This document shows, piece by piece, positions 1-5,735 of a stretch of 7,600 bases of DNA. The translations under genes were made by a program, and so were the position numbers. This stretch comes from Embleya sp040605455 (GTDB taxonomy: Bacteria; Actinomycetota; Actinomycetes; Streptomycetales; Streptomycetaceae): contig NZ_JBEXCV010000259.1 of the NCBI RefSeq assembly GCF_040605455.1, forward strand, positions 1 through 7,600, written 5' to 3'. A model generated the notes under the pieces. The model did no database searches and was not told the origin of the DNA. It was given only the letters and a program-made list of their open reading frames with translations. The number at the start of each line of letters is the position of its first letter. The first letter of the stretch is position 1.

Positions 1-374
1 GAGGGCACGGCGCCGCCGCGTTCGCCGGGCACTTCGGCGGAGCACCACAAACGCTGCCGCCCGTGCGGCGGACCATGCGGGGACCGTCGCAGGTCGTACG
101 CGGCAAATCCGCACCACCATCGAGTCGGACGCGGAAATCCTCCCCGGTGCTCGTTGCCCCCGGCCGCATACGCCGAACCGGTGCGCGAACCGGGCCGCGG
201 CAGGGGCGATCTCCCCCGGATCCACCGGTTACGGGTGATCCGTCCCGGCCGTGCGGGCTGGTGTGCGCACCTCGTATACCCACCGCGAGTCCGGCCCGAA
301 CTCCACCCCCGGTCGCACCGAACGCCCCTCCTCGGACGGACCCGCGCCGACCTCCGACCGCCGACGGTTGGGGC
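1..374. other. No supportable gene; decayed or intergenic DNA
   Basis: All readings of this stretch are rich in proline, arginine and serine, with no domain I recognise. The frame of the following gene stays open back to an ATG at 63. Its translation over 63-374 is low in hydrophobic residues and unlike the membrane protein that starts at 375, so I do not count it as coding. The first 60 bases, read in the same frame, give a slightly more protein-like alanine/glycine stretch that could be the tail of a gene left of the window, but this is too short to call. I see no RNA gene or strong promoter here. Confidence 0.45.
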
Positions 375-1664
375 GTGAAGGCCATCAACGCGCCGCGCCC
401 GAAACCGACTTCCGTCGACACCGAACAGCCCGTTCCACGCTGGGCACGGCGCGTCGCCCGCGCGATCCCGTGGGTGCTGTTGCCGCAATGTCTGTGGCGA
501 CTGCCGTTCGGCCTGCGCTTCGAAATGGGCCTGGTCGGCGACGAACCCATGCCGAACGTCTGGATCAGCCTCCCCTACGTGCTCACCCTCAGCGTGCTCA
601 CCGAGGCCCTGGGACTGCTGTGCTTCGGGCTGGTGCGCGGCTGGGGCGAAGTGGCGCCCGGGTGGCTTCCGTTCGTCGGCGGCAAGCGCATCCCGCCCTA
701 TGCGGCGATCATCCCCGCGACCCTCGGCGGCCTGGCCGCGACCGCATTCTGGACACCGACACTGCTCTCCTGGTTCGGCGTCCTCGACGGTGCAAAAGGT
801 TTCGCCAACGTGTGGTGGTCCACGCTCGCCCAGGTGTGCATCGCGCCGGGAATGTTGTGGGGGCCGATGGTCCTGGCGCTGGCCTACGCCTACTACGTAC
901 GCCGCTGCCGCAGGCATCCGGACGAGTACCTGGGCGCCGAGTGGGTCGGCTACGCCGCTCCCGTCCTGGACCTGAACGAGACCGCGCTGCACCAGGTGCG
1001 TCGGCTCGGATTCGCCCCCGAGGACGTCCGGCACGTCGTGCTCACCCACCTCGACCGCGACCACGCGGGCGGGTTGGCCGACCTCCCGCACGCCACCGTC
1101 CATGTGCACAAGGCGGAGTACGAGGCGGGTATCGCCGGCGGCGCCGACCGCTACCGTGCCGCGCAACTCGCGCACGGCCCGCGCTGGGCGACGTACGCGA
1201 GCGAACAGGGCGACCCCTGGTTCGGCTTCGACGCGGTATGCCGACTGGACGGCCTGCCCGAGGAGATCCTGCTGGTTCCATTGGGCGGCCACACCGAGGG
1301 CCACAGCGCCGTCGCCGTGGACACCGGCGAGCGCTGGCTGCTGCACGCCGGCGACGCGTACTTCTACCACGGCGAAGTGGACCCGGACGCCCCGCGCTCC
1401 CACCCGCTCCTCGACTTCGTACAACTCGGCGCCGAGGTCGACCGCCCGCCTACGCGAACTCGCCCGCCTGCACGGCACCGAGGTCGAAGTCTTCTCCTCT
1501 CACGACCCCTGGGAATTCCAACGCTACGCCCCCACGAGCCCCGCCAACACATAAGACCAAGCCCTTCGGCCCGGCCAACGCTTGAGCCCAAGCAGCCGGG
1601 CCGGCGCATGGGGCCAAATCAGCCCGGCCGGCACTTGAGGCCACCCAGCCCGGCCGGCGCTTGA
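375..1664 (+). CDS. Chimeric ORF: small membrane protein fused to truncated MBL-fold hydrolase
   Basis: I start at GTG 375, preceded by a weak G-rich site (GGTTGGGG), because membrane-protein-like sequence begins there; the frame gives 429 aa. Residues 1-180 form a membrane protein with about four hydrophobic segments (roughly 32-50, 62-88, 108-136, 149-175) and a basic end (YYVRRCRR). It resembles a family of small uncharacterised Streptomyces membrane proteins. Without a stop, residues from about 184 become an MBL-fold domain: LGAEW...PVLDLNETA, THLDRDHAGG (224-233), GGHTEGH (304-310) and HAGDAYF (324-330). The usual MBL N-terminus, some 55 residues with the first beta strands, is missing. 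After residue 356 the frame leaves the MBL sequence, and the last 70 or so residues are proline/arginine-rich translation running into the downstream repeat. The membrane half may still work; the enzyme half very likely does not. The fusion looks like deletion damage, not a designed two-domain protein. Confidence 0.6.
   Translation: MKAINAPRPKPTSVDTEQPVPRWARRVARAIPWVLLPQCLWRLPFGLRFEMGLVGDEPMPNVWISLPYVLTLSVLTEALGLLCFGLVRGWGEVAPGWLPFVGGKRIPPYAAIIPATLGGLAATAFWTPTLLSWFGVLDGAKGFANVWWSTLAQVCIAPGMLWGPMVLALAYAYYVRRCRRHPDEYLGAEWVGYAAPVLDLNETALHQVRRLGFAPEDVRHVVLTHLDRDHAGGLADLPHATVHVHKAEYEAGIAGGADRYRAAQLAHGPRWATYASEQGDPWFGFDAVCRLDGLPEEILLVPLGGHTEGHSAVAVDTGERWLLHAGDAYFYHGEVDPDAPRSHPLLDFVQLGAEVDRPPTRTRPPARHRGRSLLLSRPLGIPTLRPHEPRQHIRPSPSARPTLEPKQPGRRMGPNQPGRHLRPPSPAGA
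921..1554 (+). pseudogene. Remnant of MBL-fold hydrolase (lactonase-like), 5'-truncated and frameshifted
   Basis: This is the hydrolase part described on its own. The metal-site motif is THLDRDH, the HxDxDH form seen in one branch of the N-acyl-homoserine-lactonase-like MBL family, followed by the ligand His in GGHTEGH and the Asp in HAGD. Up to about 1442 the gene is read in the frame of GTG 375. Beyond that the family's C-terminus continues in the frame of base 1501: ARLRELARLHGTEVEV, then SSHDPWEF, ending at TAA 1552-1554. SSHDP should carry the last metal-ligand His (codon 1501-1503). A net loss of two bases (modulo three) near 1443-1450 explains the change; family members often have a few more residues here, so the deletion may be larger. 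Both the missing N-terminus and the lost His argue for an inactive relic. The substrate cannot be told. Confidence 0.65.
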
Positions 1665-1753
1665 GGCCAAGTAGCCCGGCCGGCGCTTGAGGCCAAGTAG
1701 CCCGGCCGGCGCTTGAGGCCAAGCCTTTCAAGCCCGGCCGGCGCTTGAGGCCA
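1569..1753. repeat. Seven-copy 26-bp tandem repeat, Streptomyces-type intergenic element
   Basis: The core GCCCGGCCGGCGCTTGAGG plus CCA occurs at 1569-1590, 1595-1616, 1622-1643, 1648-1669, 1674-1695, 1700-1721 and 1732-1753. Start-to-start distances are 26, 27, 26, 26, 26 and 32. Copies 4 to 7 have identical cores, copy 3 has one change, and copies 1 and 2 are more diverged, so the array probably grew toward the right. The last copy with its flank (1728-1748) forms a nearly perfect 21-bp inverted repeat with arms TCAAGC and GCTTGA around GGCC. Single elements of this type are common between Streptomyces genes; a tandem array is less usual. It lies at the meeting point of two convergent genes and could act as a two-way terminator. 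It supplies the stop codons of both the chimeric frame (1662-1664) and the kinase (1730-1728). Confidence 0.85.
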
Positions 1754-2765
1754 CCCCGGCCCCGGCCCCCGGAGACCGCAACAACTCCGCAGCCAACGAG
1801 AGCGCCCCCCGAAGCGCAGCATCCTGCAGGAACCGCGCCCGCACCACCACAGGCGGAAACGGCACCCCCGCCCGCACCCGCGCACAAAGCGCGGCCAGAA
1901 CACGCGGAGCGGAGTGCATCAGCCCGCCCGTGACCGCAATCCGCTCCACGTCCAGCGCGATCGCCAAGTTGGCGACGTGTACCGCCAGTTCGTCCAACGC
2001 CTCGTCGACCAGCGCCCGCACCCGCGGGTCCGGGTCGGCGAACAGCGCCGCGGCGTCCACCTCGCGGCCGAGCATTTCGCTGCCGCGCGTACCCAGCCCG
2101 ATACCCGAGGTGTACTCCTCCAGGGGCGCGCGTCCCGCGCCGAATCCGGTGTCGTCGCGACCGCGCAGCAGGTAGCCGATCTCGCCGGCTGCCCCATGCG
2201 CGCCGTTCAGGACCCGCCCGCCCAGCACGATCGCGGCGGCGATCCCGGTGCCGGCCGTGAGCAGGATCGCCGGGTCCGCGCCACGCAGTGCGCCCCAGCG
2301 GGATTCGGCGAGCGCGGCGGCCTTGGCGTCGTTGCCGACGGCGACCCGTCCGGGCTCCAGGCCCAGCCCGTCGCACAGCATCGTGGCCAGTGCCAGGTCC
2401 TGCCAGCCGGGCACATTGGGCGCGAGCAGGATCCGGTCGGGCAGCACGATCCCGGGGCTGACCGCGCCGACGGCCGCGCAGTGTCCGCCGGTGGCCGCGA
2501 CGGTGTGCGCGACCAATTCGCGGGTCGCCGCCACCGCCCGTCGGACCGCCTGGACCGCGCCCTCGCGGGCGTCGGTGATCAACCGGTCGCTCGCCAGAAC
2601 CGTGCCGTCCGGGCGGGCGGTGGCCAGCGCGATCTTGGTGCCGCCGAAGTCGATGCCGCACACGAATGCCTCGCCTGCGCCCGCGCCGGAACAGACGAAT
2701 GCCTGCTCCGGCGCGGGCGCGGGGTCGGGAGTACCGGGGGTCCGGTCTCGGTGGAGCGCCGTCAT
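1728..2765 (-). CDS. ROK-family sugar kinase, zinc-motif-less variant
   Basis: The 345-aa frame from ATG 2765 overlaps the permease stop by ATGA, suggesting translational coupling. ROK kinases are cytoplasmic and transfer phosphate from ATP to hexoses or amino sugars. Seen here: the phosphate-binding DFGGTK (39-44), NDAKAAAL (145-152) with the likely catalytic Asp146, TAGTGIAAAI (170-179), GAAGEIGYLL (191-200) and LEEYTSGIGL (215-224). Two family hallmarks are absent: the zinc motif CxCGxxGCxE, whose place is taken by GFGAGRAPLE, and the His after GExG, which is Tyr198. Sugar specificity may therefore differ from NagK or glucokinase. Residues 1-34 are a proline/alanine/glycine-rich extension; most ROK kinases begin a few residues before DxGGT. 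GTG at 2663-2661, preceded by GCGAGG five bases upstream, would give a family-like start. The last seven residues (ASSAGRA) and the stop are encoded by the tandem repeat. A regulator role is unlikely because there is no helix-turn-helix. Confidence 0.85.
   Translation of the reverse strand: MTALHRDRTPGTPDPAPAPEQAFVCSGAGAGEAFVCGIDFGGTKIALATARPDGTVLASDRLITDAREGAVQAVRRAVAATRELVAHTVAATGGHCAAVGAVSPGIVLPDRILLAPNVPGWQDLALATMLCDGLGLEPGRVAVGNDAKAAALAESRWGALRGADPAILLTAGTGIAAAIVLGGRVLNGAHGAAGEIGYLLRGRDDTGFGAGRAPLEEYTSGIGLGTRGSEMLGREVDAAALFADPDPRVRALVDEALDELAVHVANLAIALDVERIAVTGGLMHSAPRVLAALCARVRAGVPFPPVVVRARFLQDAALRGALSLAAELLRSPGAGAGVASSAGRA
2677..2720 (-). repeat. 14-bp perfect inverted repeat (stem-loop) at the start of the ROK kinase
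   Basis: GCGCCCGCGCCGGA at 2677-2690 is the exact reverse complement of TCCGGCGCGGGCGC at 2707-2720, with a 16-base loop between. In the leftward transcript this gives a very stable hairpin. It lies about 40 bases inside the kinase if ATG 2765 is used. If GTG 2663 is the true start, it lies just upstream of that start's Shine-Dalgarno region, and so between permease and kinase. There is no U-run after it, so it does not look like an intrinsic terminator. Confidence 0.7.
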
Positions 2766-4246
2766 GCGGGCTCCGCGACGTTGCCGACGACACCCGAACC
2801 GGCGACGCCCGCACCGGCGTCGGAGTCGGACCGGTTCAGGTATTCCTCGGTGATCTCGCGTGGACCGAACGGCCAGGTCCGCTCCACCTTGGCCCACACC
2901 AGGAACGCGGCGCAGCCCAGTGCCACCCATGCCAGCGCCCACTCGATCGGGTGGCGTCCGGGCGAGTTCTTGTCGGCGTAGCAGAAGATCGCGACCCAAC
3001 CGACCAGCGAGACCAGGGCCGGCACCGGGTACAGCCACATCCGGTACGGCCGGTTCAGACCGGGTTGCCGGCGGCGCAGCACGATCAGTGCGGCGATCTG
3101 GGAAACCGCCTGCACGATCACCATCACCGCGGTGAGCAGCACGATGATCGTGTTGAAGTCGGTGTGGTTGCCGATCAGGAAGCCCGCCGCGGTGACCGCG
3201 CCCATGGTGAGCAGGCCCACCGTCGGGAAGCGGTGTCGCGGGTGCAGTCGGGCGAACTGTTTGAAGAACACCCGATCGCGGGCCGCGTCGAAGGGCACGC
3301 GCGAGCCGCCGAGCAGGCCGGCGAACACGGATGCGAAAGCCGTGATCAGGATCAGTACGGTCACCGTCTGGGCCGCGCCCTTGCCCCACGCCTTCTCCAG
3401 GACCAGCGAACCGATCGAGGAGGAGCCGGAGATGGTGTCGGTGTCGGTGACTCCGAGTACGCCGATCTGCATGATCAGGTAGATCGCCATGATGCCGACG
3501 ATGGAGTAGACGATCGAACGTGGCAGTACCCGGCCGGGGCTCTTGATCTCGGCGCCGAGGTAGGCGGTGGTGTTGTAGCCGAGGTAGTCGTAGATGCCGA
3601 TGTTGAGGCCGCCGACGAAGGCGAGCCAGAAGCCGGTGGTGCCCAGATCGAAGGCGCCGTCGGGGTAGGTGAAGGCCAGGTCCGCGTCGAAGTTGGTGTA
3701 GCACGCGATGATCACCGCGCCGACGCTGATCAGCATGACGACCCACATGATGGTGCTCAGCAGGCCGATCGACTCGATCTTGCGCCACAGCAGCAGGATT
3801 ACCAGGACCACGACGCCGACGCCGACGAAGTCGCCCTCGGTCTGCGACATCGAGGGCCACAGGTATTGCAGGTACTGCACCATGCCCAGCACGCCGGTGG
3901 ACATGATCAGCGGGATGAACAGGATCGCGGTCCAGACGAACAGGAACGGCATCAGCCGGCCGGTGCGGTACTGGAACGCCTCGCGCAGGTAGATGTACGT
4001 GCCGCCGGCGCCGGGCATGGCTGCGCCGAGTTCGGCCCAGATCAGCCCATCGGCGAGGGCGAGCAGGGCGCCGGCGAGAAAGCCGAGGATGGCCTGCGGG
4101 CCGCCGAAGGTGCCCACCATCAGCGGGATGGTGACGAACGGACCGATGCCGCACATCTGACTCATGTTGATCGCGGTTGCCTGGAACAGGCCGATCCGGC
4201 GGACGAATCCGCCGTCCGGCGTGGTCGCTCTTGGGCCGGCGCTCAC
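2762..4246 (-). CDS. APC-superfamily permease (LAT/YfnA-like), putative amino acid or amino compound transporter
   Basis: This 494-aa protein has the length and roughly 12 hydrophobic segments of an APC-superfamily secondary transporter in the inner membrane. The N-terminal segment carries NMSQMCGIGPFVTIP (27-41), matching the broken-helix glycine motif of TM1 that binds the substrate backbone. AELGAAMPGAGGTYIYLREAF (71-91) is the conserved loop after TM2, GAEIKSPGRVLPRSI (231-245) follows TM6, and GGSRVPFDAARDRVFF (313-328) is typical of the LAT-type branch. The start is GTG 4246, with GGAGG (4257-4253) six bases upstream. The C-terminal tail from about 470 is hydrophilic and glycine/alanine-rich. 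It is the first gene of a leftward pair with the ROK kinase, overlapping it by ATGA, and has its own promoter with a candidate operator. The branch includes amino acid exchangers and the fructoselysine permease FrlA, so a sugar-linked amino compound is possible. The substrate is not readable from sequence. Confidence 0.88.
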   Translation of the reverse strand: MSAGPRATTPDGGFVRRIGLFQATAINMSQMCGIGPFVTIPLMVGTFGGPQAILGFLAGALLALADGLIWAELGAAMPGAGGTYIYLREAFQYRTGRLMPFLFVWTAILFIPLIMSTGVLGMVQYLQYLWPSMSQTEGDFVGVGVVVLVILLLWRKIESIGLLSTIMWVVMLISVGAVIIACYTNFDADLAFTYPDGAFDLGTTGFWLAFVGGLNIGIYDYLGYNTTAYLGAEIKSPGRVLPRSIVYSIVGIMAIYLIMQIGVLGVTDTDTISGSSSIGSLVLEKAWGKGAAQTVTVLILITAFASVFAGLLGGSRVPFDAARDRVFFKQFARLHPRHRFPTVGLLTMGAVTAAGFLIGNHTDFNTIIVLLTAVMVIVQAVSQIAALIVLRRRQPGLNRPYRMWLYPVPALVSLVGWVAIFCYADKNSPGRHPIEWALAWVALGCAAFLVWAKVERTWPFGPREITEEYLNRSDSDAGAGVAGSGVVGNVAEPA

Positions 4247-4252
4247 CGTGAA

Positions 4253-4257
4253 CCTCC
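4253..4257 (-). promoter_or_regulatory. Shine-Dalgarno site of the APC permease
   Basis: On the minus strand GGAGG is followed by TTCACG and then GTG at 4246, a six-base spacing. This strong site decides the GTG start over other possible starts in the frame. Confidence 0.75.
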
Positions 4258-4263
4258 AGAACA

Positions 4264-4299
4264 GGGGACCCCGGGGGACACCGGGGGTCGGAACGGGGG
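4264..4299 (+). other. Four G-tracts, possible G-quadruplex in the permease leader
   Basis: G-runs lie at 4264-4267 (four), 4273-4277, 4283-4287 and 4295-4299 (five each), with loops of 5, 5 and 7 bases. The pattern fits a quadruplex on the plus strand, which is the template strand for the leftward permease transcript, inside its predicted leader. The transcript itself would carry C-runs. Such patterns also arise by chance in very GC-rich DNA. Confidence 0.3.
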
Positions 4300-4328
4300 T
4301 GCGGAGGAAGGGACTTCGTGGTGCGATC

Positions 4329-4343
4329 CGGCGCCTGGCGCCG
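4329..4343. repeat. 15-bp perfect palindrome in the divergent promoter gap
   Basis: CGGCGCC, one T, then GGCGCCG form a perfect inverted repeat. It starts five bases from the AT-rich candidate operator and sits just downstream of the predicted leftward transcription start. It could be a second protein-binding site or a small 5' hairpin in the permease mRNA; nothing in the sequence decides between these. Confidence 0.35.
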
Positions 4344-4347
4344 CCGG

Positions 4348-4373
4348 TTTGTAAAGTAAAATTCCTTAACTAA
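4348..4373. promoter_or_regulatory. Candidate ROK-repressor operator (imperfect palindrome)
   Basis: The core GTAAAGTAAAATTCCTTAAC (4351-4370) has dyad symmetry, GTnAAGnAA-nn-TTnCTTnAC, and outer TT/AA pairs extend it to 4348-4373. Nine of 13 base pairs across the axis match. It is the only AT-rich stretch in the gap between the divergent regulator and permease. It overlaps the spacer and -10 box of the leftward promoter, where a bound repressor would block transcription. ROK repressors such as NagC, Mlc and XylR bind AT-rich palindromes of this size. That this repressor binds here is inferred from position and symmetry. Confidence 0.6.
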
Positions 4374-4383
4374 TCCCCGTCAA
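4355..4383 (-). promoter_or_regulatory. Sigma-70-type promoter for the permease-kinase operon
   Basis: On the minus strand, -35 TTGACG (4383-4378) matches five of six consensus bases. A 17-base spacer is followed by -10 TTTACT (4360-4355), four of six. Transcription should start near 4348, giving a leader of about 100 bases to GTG 4246. This is the clearest promoter in the window, and the operator palindrome lies across it. Confidence 0.6.
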
Positions 4384-4467
4384 GGGCGAGTCCCGATCCG
4401 GCCCACATCTTTGCCCTTCCATGGCCGTTACAGTGGCGCGAGCACCTCGACCACTGACGGAGAGCCG

Positions 4468-5700
4468 ATGACCGCAGGTGGGATCCCACCGGAAAGCGAC
4501 CCGCCCGCCGTGGCGCACTGGAACCGGGGCGTGCTGCGCAGCATCAACGAGCGCGTGCTCCTCGACCGGGTACGCGCCACCGCGCCCATCTCGCGCGCCC
4601 AACTCGCCCGAGACACGGGTCTGTCCAAGCCCACCGTGTCCACCGCGCTGGAGGCGCTGGAGCGCGCCGGGCTGGTCCGTGCGGTGGGGCTGGAGACCGG
4701 CGCGCGCGGTCGGGCCGCGCTGCTGTACGAACCCGATCCGACCGCGGGCTACGTCGTGGGTATCGACGTCGGCCGGTCGTGGATCCGGGTCGCGGTCGCC
4801 GACCTGGACGGCCGGTTGCTGGCCCGGCAGGACCGACACAACCGGGCCCGCACCTCGACGACCATGCTGGCCACCGCCACCGATCTGGCGCAGACCGTGG
4901 TGGCCGACGCGGGCCTGACGCCGACTGCCGTGGTGCACACGGTGATCGGCTGTCCGGGCGTGTACGACCGTGCCGCCGACCGGATCCGCTACGCGGTCAA
5001 CCTGCCCGGGTGGGGTCGTCCGGGGCTGCGCGGGCGGATGGAGAGCGCACTGGGCACCACCGTGGACATCGTCAACGACGCCAACCTCGCGGCGCTGGGC
5101 GAGTACCACAGCGGAGCCGGCGTGGCCTGTCCGCTGTTCGTCTACGTCACCGTCGGAACCGGCCTGGGCATGGGCATCGTCGCCGACGGGCGGCTGTTCC
5201 CCGGGGCCTCGGGCGCGGCCGGTGAGATCGGCTTCCTGCCGCTGTCGCCGCGACCCTCGGACCGGGTCGGGCACGGGGCGAGCGCACCGGTGCCGCGCCG
5301 CGGCATGCTGGAGGACGCGGTCTCGGCCGACGCCGTGGTGCGCGGCGCCCGGGCGCTGGGCATGACCGGGCCGCTTACCGCGAAGGGCGTCTTCGACGCG
5401 GCGCGGCGCGGGGTGGAGCCGGCCGCCGGCGCGGTGCGACACGAGGCGCAGCGACTGGCGCACGTGGTGGCCGCGGTCACCGCGGTGCTCGATCCCGAAC
5501 TCGTGGTGCTGGGCGGCGGGATCGGCGCGAACGCCGATCTGCTGATGGGCCCGATGACCACCGCGCTGCACGAGTTGACCCCGCTGCGGCCACGGGTGGT
5601 GGCGAGCGGCCTGGGCGAGGAGGCGGTCCTGTTGGGCGCGGTCGCCACGGCGGTGTCCACGGCCCGGGAGCGGGTCTTCGCCCACCACGCGCAGGGCTAA
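4468..5700 (+). CDS. ROK-family transcriptional repressor
   Basis: This 410-aa protein has the usual ROK-regulator layout. A winged helix-turn-helix covers about 25-72 (ISRAQLARDTGLSKPTVSTA, then LEALERAGLV), followed by a sugar-kinase-like sensor domain: GIDVGRSWIRVAV (98-110), NDANLAAL (203-210), TVGTGLGMGI (228-237), GAAGEIGFLPL (249-259) and the C-terminal VVLGGGIGAN (346-355). The degenerate DVGRS in place of DxGGT is normal for regulators without kinase activity. The zinc motif CxCGxxGCxE is missing (GHGASAPVPRRGMLE in its place), as in the neighbouring kinase. I choose ATG 4468, with GGAG five bases upstream; an in-frame TTG at 4411 has no such site. The gene diverges from the permease-kinase pair, and the operator between them suggests it represses that pair and is released by an intracellular sugar or sugar phosphate. 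A weak -10-like TACAGT at 4429-4434 is the best hint of its own promoter. Confidence 0.88.
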   Translation: MTAGGIPPESDPPAVAHWNRGVLRSINERVLLDRVRATAPISRAQLARDTGLSKPTVSTALEALERAGLVRAVGLETGARGRAALLYEPDPTAGYVVGIDVGRSWIRVAVADLDGRLLARQDRHNRARTSTTMLATATDLAQTVVADAGLTPTAVVHTVIGCPGVYDRAADRIRYAVNLPGWGRPGLRGRMESALGTTVDIVNDANLAALGEYHSGAGVACPLFVYVTVGTGLGMGIVADGRLFPGASGAAGEIGFLPLSPRPSDRVGHGASAPVPRRGMLEDAVSADAVVRGARALGMTGPLTAKGVFDAARRGVEPAAGAVRHEAQRLAHVVAAVTAVLDPELVVLGGGIGANADLLMGPMTTALHELTPLRPRVVASGLGEEAVLLGAVATAVSTARERVFAHHAQG

Positions 5701-5705
5701 AGTCT

Positions 5706-5735
5706 TCAAGCCCCCGTCCGGCTCCGCGGCGTTCG
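5706..5735. repeat. Degenerate copy of the intergenic repeat family
   Basis: Directly after the repressor stop, TCAAGCCC, then GTCCGGC and GCGTTCGG occur in order, with short insertions relative to the usual Streptomyces-type element. The array at 1569-1753 has the corresponding TCAAGCCC-GGCCGGC-GCTTGA order. Its position after a stop codon fits the usual location, possibly as a weak terminator, but the match is loose. Confidence 0.3.

Noticed and set aside
63..374. N-terminal extension of the membrane protein back to ATG 63
   Set aside because: Proline/arginine-rich translation without domain or ribosome site; protein-like sequence starts at GTG 375.
1569..1753. CRISPR array
   Set aside because: The repeat cores are separated by only 4-10 mostly similar bases, so there are no unique spacers; it is a simple tandem repeat.
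1450..2814. Long minus-strand open frame with recurring LKRRPG, SSAGRA and QAPAGL peptides, resembling a repeat protein
   Set aside because: It is the 26-bp DNA repeat translated in rotating frames plus the shadow of the ROK kinase in a wrong frame; there is no domain and the composition is arginine/glycine-rich.
1728..4154. Single 808-aa minus-strand frame that seems to fuse something to the ROK kinase
   Set aside because: Above 2765 it is the wrong-frame shadow of the permease, which is clearly coded in the frame of GTG 4246.
2666..4354. 562-aa plus-strand open frame across the permease
   Set aside because: Histidine/aspartate/glutamine-rich translation opposite a well-supported membrane protein; typical high-GC antisense shadow.
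4382..4418. AAGGGC/GCCCTT inverted pair around the presumed repressor promoter
   Set aside because: Only six bases per arm with a 25-base spacer; expected by chance at this GC content.
4411..4467. TTG 4411 as the start of the ROK repressor
   Set aside because: No ribosome site precedes it, and it would lie upstream of the only -10-like element; ATG 4468 has GGAG at a good distance.
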